Below are positions 17,522 to 28,271 of a stretch of DNA of 64,000 nucleotides, piece by piece. Both the position numbers and the translations under genes were made by a program. Source of the stretch: Pseudomonas cichorii (GTDB lineage: Bacteria; Pseudomonadota; Gammaproteobacteria; Pseudomonadales; Pseudomonadaceae); the NCBI RefSeq assembly GCF_018343775.1, contig NZ_CP074349.1, forward strand, positions 4,020,001 through 4,084,000, written 5' to 3'. How positions within the stretch are numbered: the stretch's first letter is position 1; each line of letters starts with the position of its first letter. The notes under the pieces were generated by a model. It did no database searches. It was not told where the DNA came from and saw nothing but the letters and a program-made list of their open reading frames with translations.

Positions 17522-19119
17522 GCGCCAAACGCCCTTTCCTTGAGTTTCTGGTAACGGTCGTACCGTGGGTCGCTATCGGGCATCTTGCCGACCATTTTCA
17601 GGGTGGCACGACACTCTTCACGCCCTGCTTCGCCCAGGTTCTGTCCCGGATGCAGCAAGGACTGCGCCATGTTCAGCGCAATACTGATGTTCTTGGGCTG
17701 CAAGGCCAGGGCACGGCGGAACATGTCCTGTGCTTCGGTGAGATTACCGGCCTTGTAGCTGCGCACACCCTGGATATTGAGATCGATGGCCGCCTTGTTG
17801 GCTCCCAGAATCGCAGGATCATCAGTCATGGTGGCGATGCTTTTCATGACAGCCGGGTCATCGCCGTAGATTTCTGCACAGTTCTTGAGCACACCTGCGC
17901 CCGCATCTTCCTGGCCCAGTTGCTTGAGCTGGGTGGCAACCACCAGCGCCGCTTCTGCACTGAGGAATTGGCCCAGGTTGTCCAGGCGCGACATGGCCTG
18001 TTCAGTCAGCTTGGCAGCCATTTCAGGGTCCGAATGCTGCAGGCTGGCCGCTTTCATCAAGCGGGTACGCACTTGCAGGCCTTCGTCTTCACCGTGCTCC
18101 TTGGCCACATCGCCCAGAGCGTTGTTGATCTCGACACGGGTACGCGCATCCAGCCCCTGATCACCGCCCTTGCTGATCAGGGCATGAGCCAGACCGAGAT
18201 TGGTTTCAGGGTCCTTGAAGCGCGAATGCTGCCCCTGGGAAACAGCCTGGCGATAAGCCTTCGATGCGCTCTCGAAATCTTCGTTGCCCAGCGCCAGCTT
18301 GCCCAGCAGCTTTTGCCGACGCACCGCCAGAGGCGAAAGGCGCACGGCGTTTTCCAGCACACTCTGGGCGCGTTTGGCATCGCCACGGGCTACCAGCACT
18401 TCGGCCAAGCCGTCAAACAGCGCGGGCATGGTGGGGAAAGCCTTGATGGCCTGCTCGAAAACCTCCTGCGCCTCGGTCACCTTGCCGCGCTTGAGCAGCA
18501 GGTTGCCCAACGCGCCGTAAGCCCAGGGCGTAGCCCGGTCGGCCAGGATGGTCTTGAGGAAGCTTTCCAGAGGCTCGTTCTGGTTCAGGTCACGCAGGGC
18601 GTCGGCCTTGTAGCGCAGGCACAAGGGCGCAAAGCGTGGGTCCTGCTGAATCAGGGTATTGCAGGCCGCAAGGACTTCGGCGGGCTTGCGACGGTCGAGC
18701 GCTTGCAGGATCGGCTTGAGCAGGGTCTTGCGCTGCACCAGCTTTTCAAGACGCTGGGCAAGGCCTGCACGGTTGAAAGGTTTGGTCAGGTAGCCATCGG
18801 GCTCCCATTCAAGAGCGCTCATGACCATGGCCTGGCTGTTCTCGGCTGTCACCATGATAAAGACGCTTTCATAACTCAACAGCCTTTCGACCATCAGGTC
18901 TTCGAGCACCTGCTGACCGTTCTTGCGGCCATCACCCAGGTTGAAATCATGCAAGACGAAGTCATAGCGCTTTTGCGAGCACATGCGCAGGGCCTGCTCG
19001 CCGGTGTCGGCAGTATCCACTTCCTTGACGCCCAGCTCACGCAGCATCGATCTTACCGAACTCCGAAAATCGGAAAAATCGTCGACGATAAGAAAGTTCT
19101 TTTGGTTGTACGCCAGCAT
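17518..19119 (-). CDS. Response regulator with TPR repeats
   Basis: 533 aa. Receiver domain at residues 1-130: acidic pair in IVDDFSDF, phosphoacceptor Asp in DFVLHDFNLGDG, conserved Lys in GYLTKPF. The remaining 400 residues are helical tetratricopeptide-like repeats (ALRDLNQNEPLESFLK, PWAYGALGNLLLKRGKVTEAQEVFEQAI, SVLENAVRLSPLAVRRQ, MFRRALALQPKNISIALNMAQSLL). There is no DNA-binding or enzymatic output, so it should act by protein contacts. AGGA lies 8 bases before the ATG. The flagellar/glycan context hints at motility or surface behaviour but does not prove it. Confidence 0.88.
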   Translation of the reverse strand: MLAYNQKNFLIVDDFSDFRSSVRSMLRELGVKEVDTADTGEQALRMCSQKRYDFVLHDFNLGDGRKNGQQVLEDLMVERLLSYESVFIMVTAENSQAMVMSALEWEPDGYLTKPFNRAGLAQRLEKLVQRKTLLKPILQALDRRKPAEVLAACNTLIQQDPRFAPLCLRYKADALRDLNQNEPLESFLKTILADRATPWAYGALGNLLLKRGKVTEAQEVFEQAIKAFPTMPALFDGLAEVLVARGDAKRAQSVLENAVRLSPLAVRRQKLLGKLALGNEDFESASKAYRQAVSQGQHSRFKDPETNLGLAHALISKGGDQGLDARTRVEINNALGDVAKEHGEDEGLQVRTRLMKAASLQHSDPEMAAKLTEQAMSRLDNLGQFLSAEAALVVATQLKQLGQEDAGAGVLKNCAEIYGDDPAVMKSIATMTDDPAILGANKAAIDLNIQGVRSYKAGNLTEAQDMFRRALALQPKNISIALNMAQSLLHPGQNLGEAGREECRATLKMVGKMPDSDPRYDRYQKLKERAFGA

Positions 19120-19287
19120 CCAGATTCCTGTCTTGCAGAGGGTGAAAATGTGCTTCCAATAACCTGAAAACGCTTTACATCAGGCTTATCAGCCAACTTT
19201 CAGGTCGTACATGATAACTAATGGCTAGTTGCCATTAAACAGTTTTCCACTTGCGGAATTCTTTCCGCTATCTGCCAGAAAACTGGC

Positions 19288-19334
19288 AAGACTATTCAGT
19301 TTCTCGACCGAAGGTTGAAAAACTGAATAGTCTT
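19288..19334. repeat. Perfect 15-bp inverted repeat (hairpin)
   Basis: AAGACTATTCAGTTT at 19288-19302 is the exact reverse complement of AAACTGAATAGTCTT at 19320-19334. The 17-base loop can itself partly pair (CGACC with GGTTG). There is no T-run on either side, so it is not a typical terminator; a structured RNA, operator or repeat remnant is possible. Confidence 0.85.
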
Positions 19335-19377
19335 GGGCAAACGAGATAGTCGTAGGAGATCACCCGCCGCCTCGGCA

Positions 19378-19607
19378 CCGCGCTGTCGCGCAGTAAACAG
19401 GAGCAGGTGTTTCCAGATTCATGGTTCGGCTTGAGGCCGCCTTGCGCCTTTACGGCGGAACCAGTAGGAGCAGCACATATCAATAATGGATATGTACGCC
19501 GGATAACGTTTCTACCCTACATAAAATACGTTCTAATTCATGGTCTTGCGTCTTTTTTGATGAGCGCGAATTTATTCGCGAGACGCCATTAGAGCGCGAC
19601 AGCGCGG
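19378..19607. repeat. Segment bounded by 14-bp inverted repeats
   Basis: CCGCGCTGTCGCGC at 19378-19391 and its exact reverse complement at 19594-19607 enclose about 200 bases of AT-richer DNA. This could be a small MITE-like or REP-doublet element. No target-site duplication was obvious by eye. Confidence 0.5.
19565..19580. repeat. REP-like palindrome
   Basis: CGCGAATTTATTCGCG, the palindromic core shared with the copy near 40.9 kb; a common dispersed intergenic element of pseudomonads. Confidence 0.65.
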
Positions 19608-19635
19608 CGGCTAATTGCTCCTCCCAGATTTCACA

Positions 19636-20307
19636 TCAGACCCAGCCGTCGTTGCGCTTGCGGCTGCGGGTCAGGGAAGGAAGGATCAGGCCAACCAGCA
19701 GGCCGATACCGGCAATGCTGCCGCCATAGACCATGTAACGCATCATGACCTGCTTGTTTTCGTCACCCAATCGGGCCTGGGTGTTGCGCAGTTCGGACTG
19801 GGTGTCGGTCAGCTCTGTATTGAGCGCCAGGGTACGGGCTTCCAGCTCATCGATCAGTTTCTTGCGCGTATCCAGTGTTTCCTGCATACCCTGAACCCGG
19901 GTCTTCCAGGTGTTGTCGATATTGGCCAGTTGCCCGGTCAGTTCTTCCACCTTCTCGGTCAACTGCGGGACCCTTTCAGCTGGCCCGGCAACATCCTGCA
20001 GGTCACTGCTGAGAATCCAGACGGTGCTGCCGCCCTCGCCCCTGACCTGGCTGTAGTTGCCCTGAGTCGAAAGCAGATCGACCTTTTGCCCGGACTTCAG
20101 GGTACCGACGATGCGGTGTCCATCGGTTGGACCGCTGCGCACATATGTGCTGAGGTTGTCGCTGACCCAGCGATCGTTTTCCGCCGCGTGGGCATAAGGA
20201 GTCAAAACTGTCAGCAGCGTGCCGAAAAGACCGGCACCCAGAGCGCGACGGGAAGCGTTGAAGAGGACAGGTGCACGAGATACGAGTGCGGAAAGATGAC
20301 GAGACAT
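19636..20307 (-). CDS. SH3-domain membrane-anchored protein (TIGR04211/YgiM-like)
   Basis: 223 aa from the ATG at 20307. A signal peptide ends near PYAHA, followed by a bacterial SH3 domain (residues about 37-100: DNLSTYVRSGPTDGHRIVGTLKSG, GSTVWILSSDL). A coiled-coil stretch (about 105-185: LTEKVEELTGQLANI, LEARTLALNTELTDTQSEL) leads to one C-terminal membrane segment (GGSIAGIGLLVGLILPSL) and a basic tail. The protein should sit in the inner membrane with its SH3 domain in the periplasm. Function is not established; the E. coli relative is YgiM. Divergent from ppnN. Confidence 0.85.
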   Translation of the reverse strand: MSRHLSALVSRAPVLFNASRRALGAGLFGTLLTVLTPYAHAAENDRWVSDNLSTYVRSGPTDGHRIVGTLKSGQKVDLLSTQGNYSQVRGEGGSTVWILSSDLQDVAGPAERVPQLTEKVEELTGQLANIDNTWKTRVQGMQETLDTRKKLIDELEARTLALNTELTDTQSELRNTQARLGDENKQVMMRYMVYGGSIAGIGLLVGLILPSLTRSRKRNDGWV

Positions 20308-20641
20308 GGCAATGATTATCTTTGTCTGAAATAAGAAATTAAGACCCTGAGGCTCCTGACCTTGTGGTCCGTCGAGTGAGTCCATCAGCTAACAGACCCT
20401 CTTAACGGGGTCAGGTTCACTATCGGCCCCTCATGCGTCAAAATTCAGCCATATGGCAAAAGGCCCGTTATTGCCTGATTTCAAACGGTTTCAGCCGTGC
20501 GACTATGCTCAAGACAGTGACTGTGGTGCACAGCGTTTGCTTTCCCGTCCATGTGCCGTAGACAATGCGGGCAGGCGTGAACGTCATCGATGCTCACCAT
20601 CCTGATGCAACTGCGGATGCATCGCTCTAATGGAAAATAGA
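20308..20641. other. Divergent intergenic region with possible structured leader
   Basis: About 330 bases between the SH3 gene and ppnN. It includes GACC-TTGT-GGTC (20358-20369) and GACCC...GGGTC (20395-20412) hairpins in what would be the SH3 5' leader, and a CTGTG-GTG-CACAG palindrome at 20521-20533 upstream of ppnN. I do not recognise a known riboswitch. Confidence 0.5.
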
Positions 20642-22015
20642 ATGATCCCAAGACAAGTGATTAACGCCTCGGTCAGCCCCAAAGGCAGCCTCGAAACCCT
20701 CTCCCAACGTGAAGTGCAGCAACTCAGCGCGGCAGGTTCAGGCAGTACTTACACACTTTTTCGCCAGTGCGCCCTGGCCATTCTCAATACCGGCGCCCAT
20801 GTCGATAACGCCAAGACAATTCTTGAAGCCTACGAGAACTTCGAGGTTCGCATTCATCAGCAGGACCGCGGAGTTCGCCTGGAACTGCTCAACGCACCCG
20901 CGGACGCCTTCGTCGACGGCGAAATGATAGCCAGCACTCGCGAAATGCTGTTCAGCGCCCTGCGCGACATTGTCTACACCGAGAGCGAACTGGACAGCCA
21001 GCGCATCGACCTGAGCGACTCCCATGGCATCACCGACTACGTCTTCCACCTGCTGCGCAACGCCCGCACCCTGCGCGCCGGCGTAGAGCCGAAGATGGTG
21101 GTGTGCTGGGGTGGTCACTCGATCAACACCGAAGAATACAAATACACCAAGAAAGTCGGCCACGAACTGGGCCTTCGCAGCCTGGACATCTGCACCGGCT
21201 GCGGTCCGGGCGTGATGAAAGGCCCGATGAAAGGTGCCACCATTGCCCACGCCAAACAGCGTATCAATGGCGGTCGCTACCTGGGCCTGACCGAGCCCGG
21301 GATCATCGCTGCCGAAGCGCCGAACCCCATCGTCAACGAACTGGTGATCCTGCCGGATATCGAAAAACGCCTGGAAGCCTTCGTGCGTGTCGGCCACGGC
21401 ATCATCATCTTCCCGGGCGGCGCTGGCACGGCTGAAGAGTTCCTGTATCTGCTGGGCATCCTGATGCATCCGGACAACAGGGATGTGCCGTTCCCGGTGA
21501 TCCTCACCGGCCCGAAAAACACCGAGCCTTACCTGCAACAACTGCACGCTTTCGTCGGCGCCACCCTGGGTGAAGCCGCGCAGAAGCACTACCAGATCAT
21601 CGTCGATGATCCGGCAGAAGTTGCCCGGGTGATGACCCGCAGCCTGAAGGAAGTCAAACAGTTCCGCCGCGAGCGCAACGATGCTTTCCACTTCAACTGG
21701 CTGCTCAAGATCGAAGAAAGCTTCCAGCACCCCTTCGATCCGACCCACGAGAACATGGCGAAACTGCAACTGAACCATGAGATTCCACCTCATGAACTGG
21801 CGGCCAATCTGCGTCGTGCGTTCTCCGGTATCGTGGCGGGCAACGTGAAGGACAAGGGTATTCGCCTGATCGAGGAACATGGTCCTTATCAGATCCATGG
21901 CGACCCGGCGATCATGAAGCCGCTGGACAAGCTGTTGCAGGCATTCGTCGAACAGCATCGTATGAAACTGCCCGGCGGCGCAGCCTATGTGCCGTGCTAT
22001 CAGGTAGTCACCTGA
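20642..22015 (+). CDS. ppnN: Pyrimidine/purine 5'-monophosphate nucleosidase PpnN (YgdH)
   Basis: 457 aa from the ATG at 20642 (GGA 8 bases upstream); another ATG lies four codons earlier. The protein has the long N-terminal PpnN extension, a LOG/Rossmann core with GGHSINTEEY, CTGCGPGVMKGPMKGA and the LOG signature PGGAGTAEEF, and the C-terminal PpnN domain. It hydrolyses nucleoside monophosphates to base and ribose-5-phosphate in the cytoplasm; the E. coli protein is stimulated by (p)ppGpp. Length matches the family (about 455 aa). Single gene ending in a strong terminator. Confidence 0.93.
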   Translation: MIPRQVINASVSPKGSLETLSQREVQQLSAAGSGSTYTLFRQCALAILNTGAHVDNAKTILEAYENFEVRIHQQDRGVRLELLNAPADAFVDGEMIASTREMLFSALRDIVYTESELDSQRIDLSDSHGITDYVFHLLRNARTLRAGVEPKMVVCWGGHSINTEEYKYTKKVGHELGLRSLDICTGCGPGVMKGPMKGATIAHAKQRINGGRYLGLTEPGIIAAEAPNPIVNELVILPDIEKRLEAFVRVGHGIIIFPGGAGTAEEFLYLLGILMHPDNRDVPFPVILTGPKNTEPYLQQLHAFVGATLGEAAQKHYQIIVDDPAEVARVMTRSLKEVKQFRRERNDAFHFNWLLKIEESFQHPFDPTHENMAKLQLNHEIPPHELAANLRRAFSGIVAGNVKDKGIRLIEEHGPYQIHGDPAIMKPLDKLLQAFVEQHRMKLPGGAAYVPCYQVVT

Positions 22016-22033
22016 GTAGTGACCTGAGTTCAG

Positions 22034-22065
22034 ACGGGGTGGCTGCAAAGCGCCCCGTTTTTTTT
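22034..22065 (+). terminator. Rho-independent terminator of ppnN
   Basis: A stem built from ACGGGG-T-GGC and GC-G-CCCCGT around a short loop, followed by eight Ts. It overlaps the end of the convergent pobR gene. Confidence 0.9.
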
Positions 22066-22933
22066 AACGCTGAATACGAAACTGCCTGGGCGACAGCCCC
22101 GTCGCACGCTTGAAGAAACGCGAGAAATAAGCAGGCTCTGAGAACCCCAGGCTGTCGGACACCTGATTGATGGTCATGGTGGTGTAAACCAGGCTGCGCC
22201 TGGCCTCCAGCAGCAATCGCTGGTTGATGATCTGCAAGGCCGACTGGTCGCACAGGCGGCGACAGAGGGCATTGAGATGTGCGGCGCTGATGCCCATTTT
22301 CTGCGCATGTCGCTCAATCGACCAATGCTCGCGAAAACTCGATTCCAGTTGATGCATGAACGCCTGCAAATGCTCGCGCCCGCGATCAGGCACCTGAATA
22401 TCCTGAAGCGCGTGCTCGTTGCTGCGCCGACTCAGCCAGACCATCAGCACATTGATCAATGACTGCAGCATCAGGTCACGTCCGGGACGATGCTGTCGGT
22501 ACTCTGCCGCAATCGCGCTGAACAGGGTGTCCACGTAATGACTGTCAGCCCCAAGCGAATGGCAGTGAGCCGAACCCGACACCGGATCGTCCAGTGCCGC
22601 CTCCAGTTGCTCCACCAAAGGCCTGGCCAGGCTGAGGATATGGCCCTGAATGTCTTCGCTGAACTTGAAGGTGTGGACGCTCAGCGCCGGGACCACCAGC
22701 AACGAGGGCGTGTCGACCTCATGGACCGCCTCCTCCACCTTCAACACTGCCCGTCCCGATTGCACATACAGCAACTGCACCAGATCACTGTGTCGATGGG
22801 GCTTGATCTCCCATTCATGGATCCTGCTGCGTTCGGGAATCGACTCGCAATGGATCAGATCCGGCGTGGGCCAGGCAGCCGTCTCGCCATAGAGCTTGAA
22901 AACCGGAATCGCGGCAAGCGCTGTTCTGGGCAT
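22064..22933 (-). CDS. pobR: AraC-family activator PobR
   Basis: 289 aa from the ATG at 22933 with ACAGGAG upstream. An N-terminal cupin-type effector domain (about 20-150: EIKPHRHSDLVQLLYVQSGRAVL, PALSVHTFKF) is followed by an AraC HTH domain (about 185-289: WSIERHAQKMGISAAHLNALCRRL, MTINQVSDSLGFSEPAYFSRFFKRATGLSPRQFR). Divergent from pobA by 152 bases, the usual pobR-pobA arrangement, so it should activate pobA with 4-hydroxybenzoate. Confidence 0.87.
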   Translation of the reverse strand: MPRTALAAIPVFKLYGETAAWPTPDLIHCESIPERSRIHEWEIKPHRHSDLVQLLYVQSGRAVLKVEEAVHEVDTPSLLVVPALSVHTFKFSEDIQGHILSLARPLVEQLEAALDDPVSGSAHCHSLGADSHYVDTLFSAIAAEYRQHRPGRDLMLQSLINVLMVWLSRRSNEHALQDIQVPDRGREHLQAFMHQLESSFREHWSIERHAQKMGISAAHLNALCRRLCDQSALQIINQRLLLEARRSLVYTTMTINQVSDSLGFSEPAYFSRFFKRATGLSPRQFRIQR

Positions 22934-23013
22934 GACCGGCTCCTGTGGGTAATCCTTGAAAAGTCCAGATAATGCGCTGAATAGTGCCTTCTTATGCCAT
23001 GAGCATCCATTAA

Positions 23014-24270
<1,257 letters not shown>

Positions 24271-24414
24271 TGAATTCGCTCCTGCGTTGTGCAATTTCAC
24301 AACAACCACCCGGCATGGCAGTGCAAATCGCCAAAGAGTTTTTGTTGTCAGCCCCATAAGATCGGGATCAGCTGTACGCAGTATAAAAACAACAAGCTCC
24401 GAGGATTCACCGCC

Positions 24415-25743
24415 ATGCCCAACCCATCGATTCGGGATGCTGGCGACGTCGAAGGCAATCATGTCTACCGTCGCATCACCCTGCGCCTCATACCCTTTAT
24501 CTTTATCTGCTACCTGTTCAACTACCTGGATCGGGTCAACGTCGGCTTTGCCAAGCTGCAGATGCTCGATGCCCTGAACTTCAGCGAAACCGTCTACGGC
24601 CTGGGAGCCGGGATCTTCTTCATTGGCTACGTACTGTGTGGCCTGCCCAGCAACCTGGCGCTCAACCGTTTCGGGCCACGGCGCTGGATCGGCCTGATGA
24701 TGATCACCTGGGGCACGTTCTCCACCTGCCTGCTGTTCGTCACCACTCCGATGGAGTTTTATGTACTGCGCTTCCTGACCGGCATGGCCGAAGCCGGCTT
24801 CTTCCCCGGCATCGTGCTCTATCTCTCGCGCTGGTACCCCAACCAGCGACGCGGTCGGATCATGGCACTGTTCATGTCCGCCATTCCGGTATCCGGCCTG
24901 CTGGGCGGCCCGTTCTCCGGCTGGATTCTCAACCACTTCGCCGCGGGTCAAGGCGGCATGGCGGGCTGGCAGTGGATGTTCCTGATTCAGGGCCTGCCAA
25001 CGGTCGTGCTGGGCCTGTTGGCGTTCCGGTTGCTGTGCGACAAGGTCGAAGATGCACCCTGGCTGACACCCGAGCAACGTCAGCGGGTCAAGGCCGACAT
25101 CACCACCGATGAACTCAGCCGCCCGGTGATCAGTGAAAAGGCCTCCCCTCTTTCGGTACTGACCATGCCGTTCATCTGGGTGCTGGGCTTTATCTACTTC
25201 TGCATCCAGAGCGGCGTGTACGCGATCAACTTCTGGCTGCCGTCGATCATCAAGAACCTGGGCTTCAGCGATGCACTGGTGATCGGCTGGATCAGCGCCG
25301 TGCCTTATCTCATGGCCGGCGTGTTCATGATTCTGGTGGGCCGCTCGGCGGATCTGCGCAATGAACGACGCTGGCACCTGGTCGTGCCGATGCTGATGGG
25401 CGCCCTGGGCCTGATCATCGCCGCCAACTTCGCCACCGTGCCAGTCATCGCGATTCTTGGCCTGACCATCGCCACCATGGGCGCCCTCACCGGCCTGCCG
25501 ATGTTCTGGCCACTGCCCACCGCCCTGCTCAACGCCAGCGTCGCCGTAGCCGGGCTGGCACTGATCAACTCCATCGGCCAGATGGCGGGCTTTCTCAGCC
25601 CGTATCTGGTGGGCTGGATCAAGGACCAGACCGGCTCCACCACCATGGCGCTGTACTCCCTGGCAGGCCTGACCATCGTCGGCAGCCTGGTAGCCCTGCG
25701 AATCAGCCGTCAGTCAGCGACCAAGGCGGCAGCCGCTGCGTAA
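24415..25743 (+). CDS. MFS transporter, ACS family (aromatic/organic acid carrier)
   Basis: 442 aa from the ATG at 24415 with CGAGGA upstream. Twelve membrane segments; NYLDRVNVGFAKLQM in segment 1 and PSNLALNRFGPRRWIG between 2 and 3 are typical of the anion:cation symporter family (galactonate, phthalate, hydroxyphenylacetate carriers). Following pobA on the same strand suggests uptake of 4-hydroxybenzoate or a relative, though PcaK-type carriers are a different family. A terminator follows. Confidence 0.85.
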   Translation: MPNPSIRDAGDVEGNHVYRRITLRLIPFIFICYLFNYLDRVNVGFAKLQMLDALNFSETVYGLGAGIFFIGYVLCGLPSNLALNRFGPRRWIGLMMITWGTFSTCLLFVTTPMEFYVLRFLTGMAEAGFFPGIVLYLSRWYPNQRRGRIMALFMSAIPVSGLLGGPFSGWILNHFAAGQGGMAGWQWMFLIQGLPTVVLGLLAFRLLCDKVEDAPWLTPEQRQRVKADITTDELSRPVISEKASPLSVLTMPFIWVLGFIYFCIQSGVYAINFWLPSIIKNLGFSDALVIGWISAVPYLMAGVFMILVGRSADLRNERRWHLVVPMLMGALGLIIAANFATVPVIAILGLTIATMGALTGLPMFWPLPTALLNASVAVAGLALINSIGQMAGFLSPYLVGWIKDQTGSTTMALYSLAGLTIVGSLVALRISRQSATKAAAAA

Positions 25744-25760
25744 TCCCTGGCCGCAATACC

Positions 25761-25787
25761 AAAAGCCAGACCTCGTGTCTGGCTTTT
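25761..25787. terminator. Rho-independent terminator
   Basis: AAAAGCCAGAC and GTCTGGCTTTTT around CTCGT: an 11-bp stem with A-run and T-run, working in both directions. It ends the pobA-MFS unit. Confidence 0.9.
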
Positions 25788-25879
25788 TATTTTCAGCCCC
25801 GATCCACCCAAGAACTAATGGCTATGTAGAATCAAACAGTTTCGTCCGGTGTGCTCATCTCATGATCTGGAGAGCTTGA

Positions 25880-26968
<1,089 letters not shown>

Positions 26969-27223
26969 ATGCAGAATTTCTATAACGAAAAAGGAAATTC
27001 TCCTACTGCTGCAGACTGGCTCACTTCAGAATATACAAAAGACAATAAGCCAATCACCCAGTTTCTTAACACTAACAAGTCCCCCACACAACTCTTCAGC
27101 TATAACCTCACGAGTCTCCAGGAACTCCTGGATGCTGGTGTGGGAGACCCCGGCGAGAACGAAATCCTGAAACGCGGCATTGCCATGATCGAAAAAATCA
27201 AAACCAGCGGCCTGATTCGCTAA
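26969..27223 (+). CDS. Small protein paired with the deaminase
   Basis: 84 aa, starting at the base after the deaminase stop codon, so very likely co-translated. I do not recognise a family. The N-terminal half is polar and AT-rich; the C-terminal half (LTSLQELLDAGVGDPGENEILKRGIAMIEKIKTSGLIR) is helical and amphipathic, with codon use closer to the chromosome. It could be an immunity or regulatory partner, but nothing in the sequence proves this. Confidence 0.6.
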   Translation: MQNFYNEKGNSPTAADWLTSEYTKDNKPITQFLNTNKSPTQLFSYNLTSLQELLDAGVGDPGENEILKRGIAMIEKIKTSGLIR

Positions 27224-27377
27224 GCCTCTGCGTGCAGGCGATTGCTCAATCGCCTGCACGCCATCTGCCCTCTCTCCTCCCCTCTCCATACCCCGCATTT
27301 TGAAAAAAACGATCAAAACCTCTTGCCACAAATGATTGATTCAATCACTATCGAGCCACTAACAATAAAACGAGACT

Positions 27378-28256
27378 ATGGCCATGCAATTTCGCGGCAT
27401 CATTCCAGCTCTGGTCACGCCCTTTACCGATGATCAGCAACTCGATGAGCAAGCCCTTCGCGGCCTGATCGAAAACCTTCTGCAAGCCGGTGTACATGGG
27501 CTTTTCGTGCTGGGCACCAATGGCGAGTTCTTCACTCTCTCCGAATCCGAAAAACTGAAAATCGCCCGTATTACCGTTGAAGCGGCAGCCGGGCGTGTGC
27601 CTGTAGTCGTAGGCACCGGTGCCTTTGCTACCCATGAAGTGATCGAACTGAACAAAAAAATGATCGATGTGGGCGCAGACGCCCTGTCCATCATCACGCC
27701 GTACTTCAATGCCATCAGCCAGTCCGAACTCATCAAGCACTACACCGCCATTGCCGATGCCTCCGAGTTGCCGCTGATGATGTACAACATTCCGGCCAAG
27801 ACCGGCATGTCCATCGGTATCGGTGCCGTGGCCACCCTCAGCCAGCACCCGAAAATCAAAGGCATCAAGGACAGCGCCGGCAACTTCGATGCACTGGTTC
27901 AGATGATGAAATACCGCAGCGACGACTTCGCCGTGTTTGCGGGCACCGACTCGTTGATCTACTGGAACCTGCTGGCCGGTGGCGATGGTGCTATCGCTGC
28001 CACCGCCAACGCGGTACCGGATGTGGTCATGTCGATCTGGAACAACTTCCAGTCGGGTAATCACGAAGCCGCCCGCGCCGCCCAGGAAGCCCTTCGTCCA
28101 CTTCGCGATGCGTTCGCGCTGGGCACCATGCCTGTGGTGCTGAAAACCGCGACCCAACTGCTCAATGTGCCCGTCGGCCCCTGCCGCTCGCCGGTCCAGC
28201 CGCTGGATGCCGCCGCACTGGAAAAACTCCAAGGCCTGCTGGCCGTCTACCGCTAA
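27378..28256 (+). CDS. DapA/NanA-family aldolase (dihydrodipicolinate synthase-like)
   Basis: 292 aa TIM barrel. The loop GTNGEFFTLS replaces the GTTGE of DapA; the catalytic Tyr is in MYNIPAKTG and the Schiff-base Lys in IKGIKDSAGN. Such class I enzymes join or split pyruvate and an aldehyde: DapA, N-acetylneuraminate lyase, KDG aldolase and others. In this operon a catabolic retro-aldol on a 2-keto-3-deoxy acid sugar is more likely than lysine synthesis. The start may also be the ATG two codons later. First gene of a run that extends to 35035. Confidence 0.85.
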   Translation: MAMQFRGIIPALVTPFTDDQQLDEQALRGLIENLLQAGVHGLFVLGTNGEFFTLSESEKLKIARITVEAAAGRVPVVVGTGAFATHEVIELNKKMIDVGADALSIITPYFNAISQSELIKHYTAIADASELPLMMYNIPAKTGMSIGIGAVATLSQHPKIKGIKDSAGNFDALVQMMKYRSDDFAVFAGTDSLIYWNLLAGGDGAIAATANAVPDVVMSIWNNFQSGNHEAARAAQEALRPLRDAFALGTMPVVLKTATQLLNVPVGPCRSPVQPLDAAALEKLQGLLAVYR

Positions 28257-28271
28257 GCCGGAGGTAATCCC

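Larger units (their letters stand above)
19120..19635. other. Non-coding region rich in hairpins and repeats
   Basis: About 515 bases without a credible gene. It contains a palindrome TAATGGC-N5-GCCATTA (19219-19237), a hairpin TGCCAG-AAAA-CTGGCA (19273-19288), directly after it a perfect 15-bp inverted repeat (19288-19334), a pair of distant 14-bp inverted repeats (19378-19391 and 19594-19607), and a REP-like palindrome (19565-19580). The 60-aa frames here have no coding character. Confidence 0.7.

Noticed and set aside
17449..19167. A 572-aa open frame on the plus strand opposite the TPR response regulator gene
   Set aside because: It is the antisense shadow of a clear receiver-TPR protein, a common effect of GC-rich codon use. 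It has no domain character of its own.
20385..20430. Thiamine pyrophosphate riboswitch suggested by a GAACCTGA-like string in the minus-strand leader of the SH3 gene
   Set aside because: The other conserved TPP elements (CTGAGA, the GGGGTGC stem) are missing and the gene has no thiamine link.
20521..20533. LexA-like box upstream of ppnN (CTGTG-GTG-CACAG)
   Set aside because: The CTGT and ACAG halves are separated by 5 bases instead of 8, so it is just a short palindrome.
27378..28256. Annotation as true DapA for lysine synthesis
   Set aside because: The GTTGE loop is GTNGE and the gene is embedded in a catabolic operon with its own importer and DeoR regulator.
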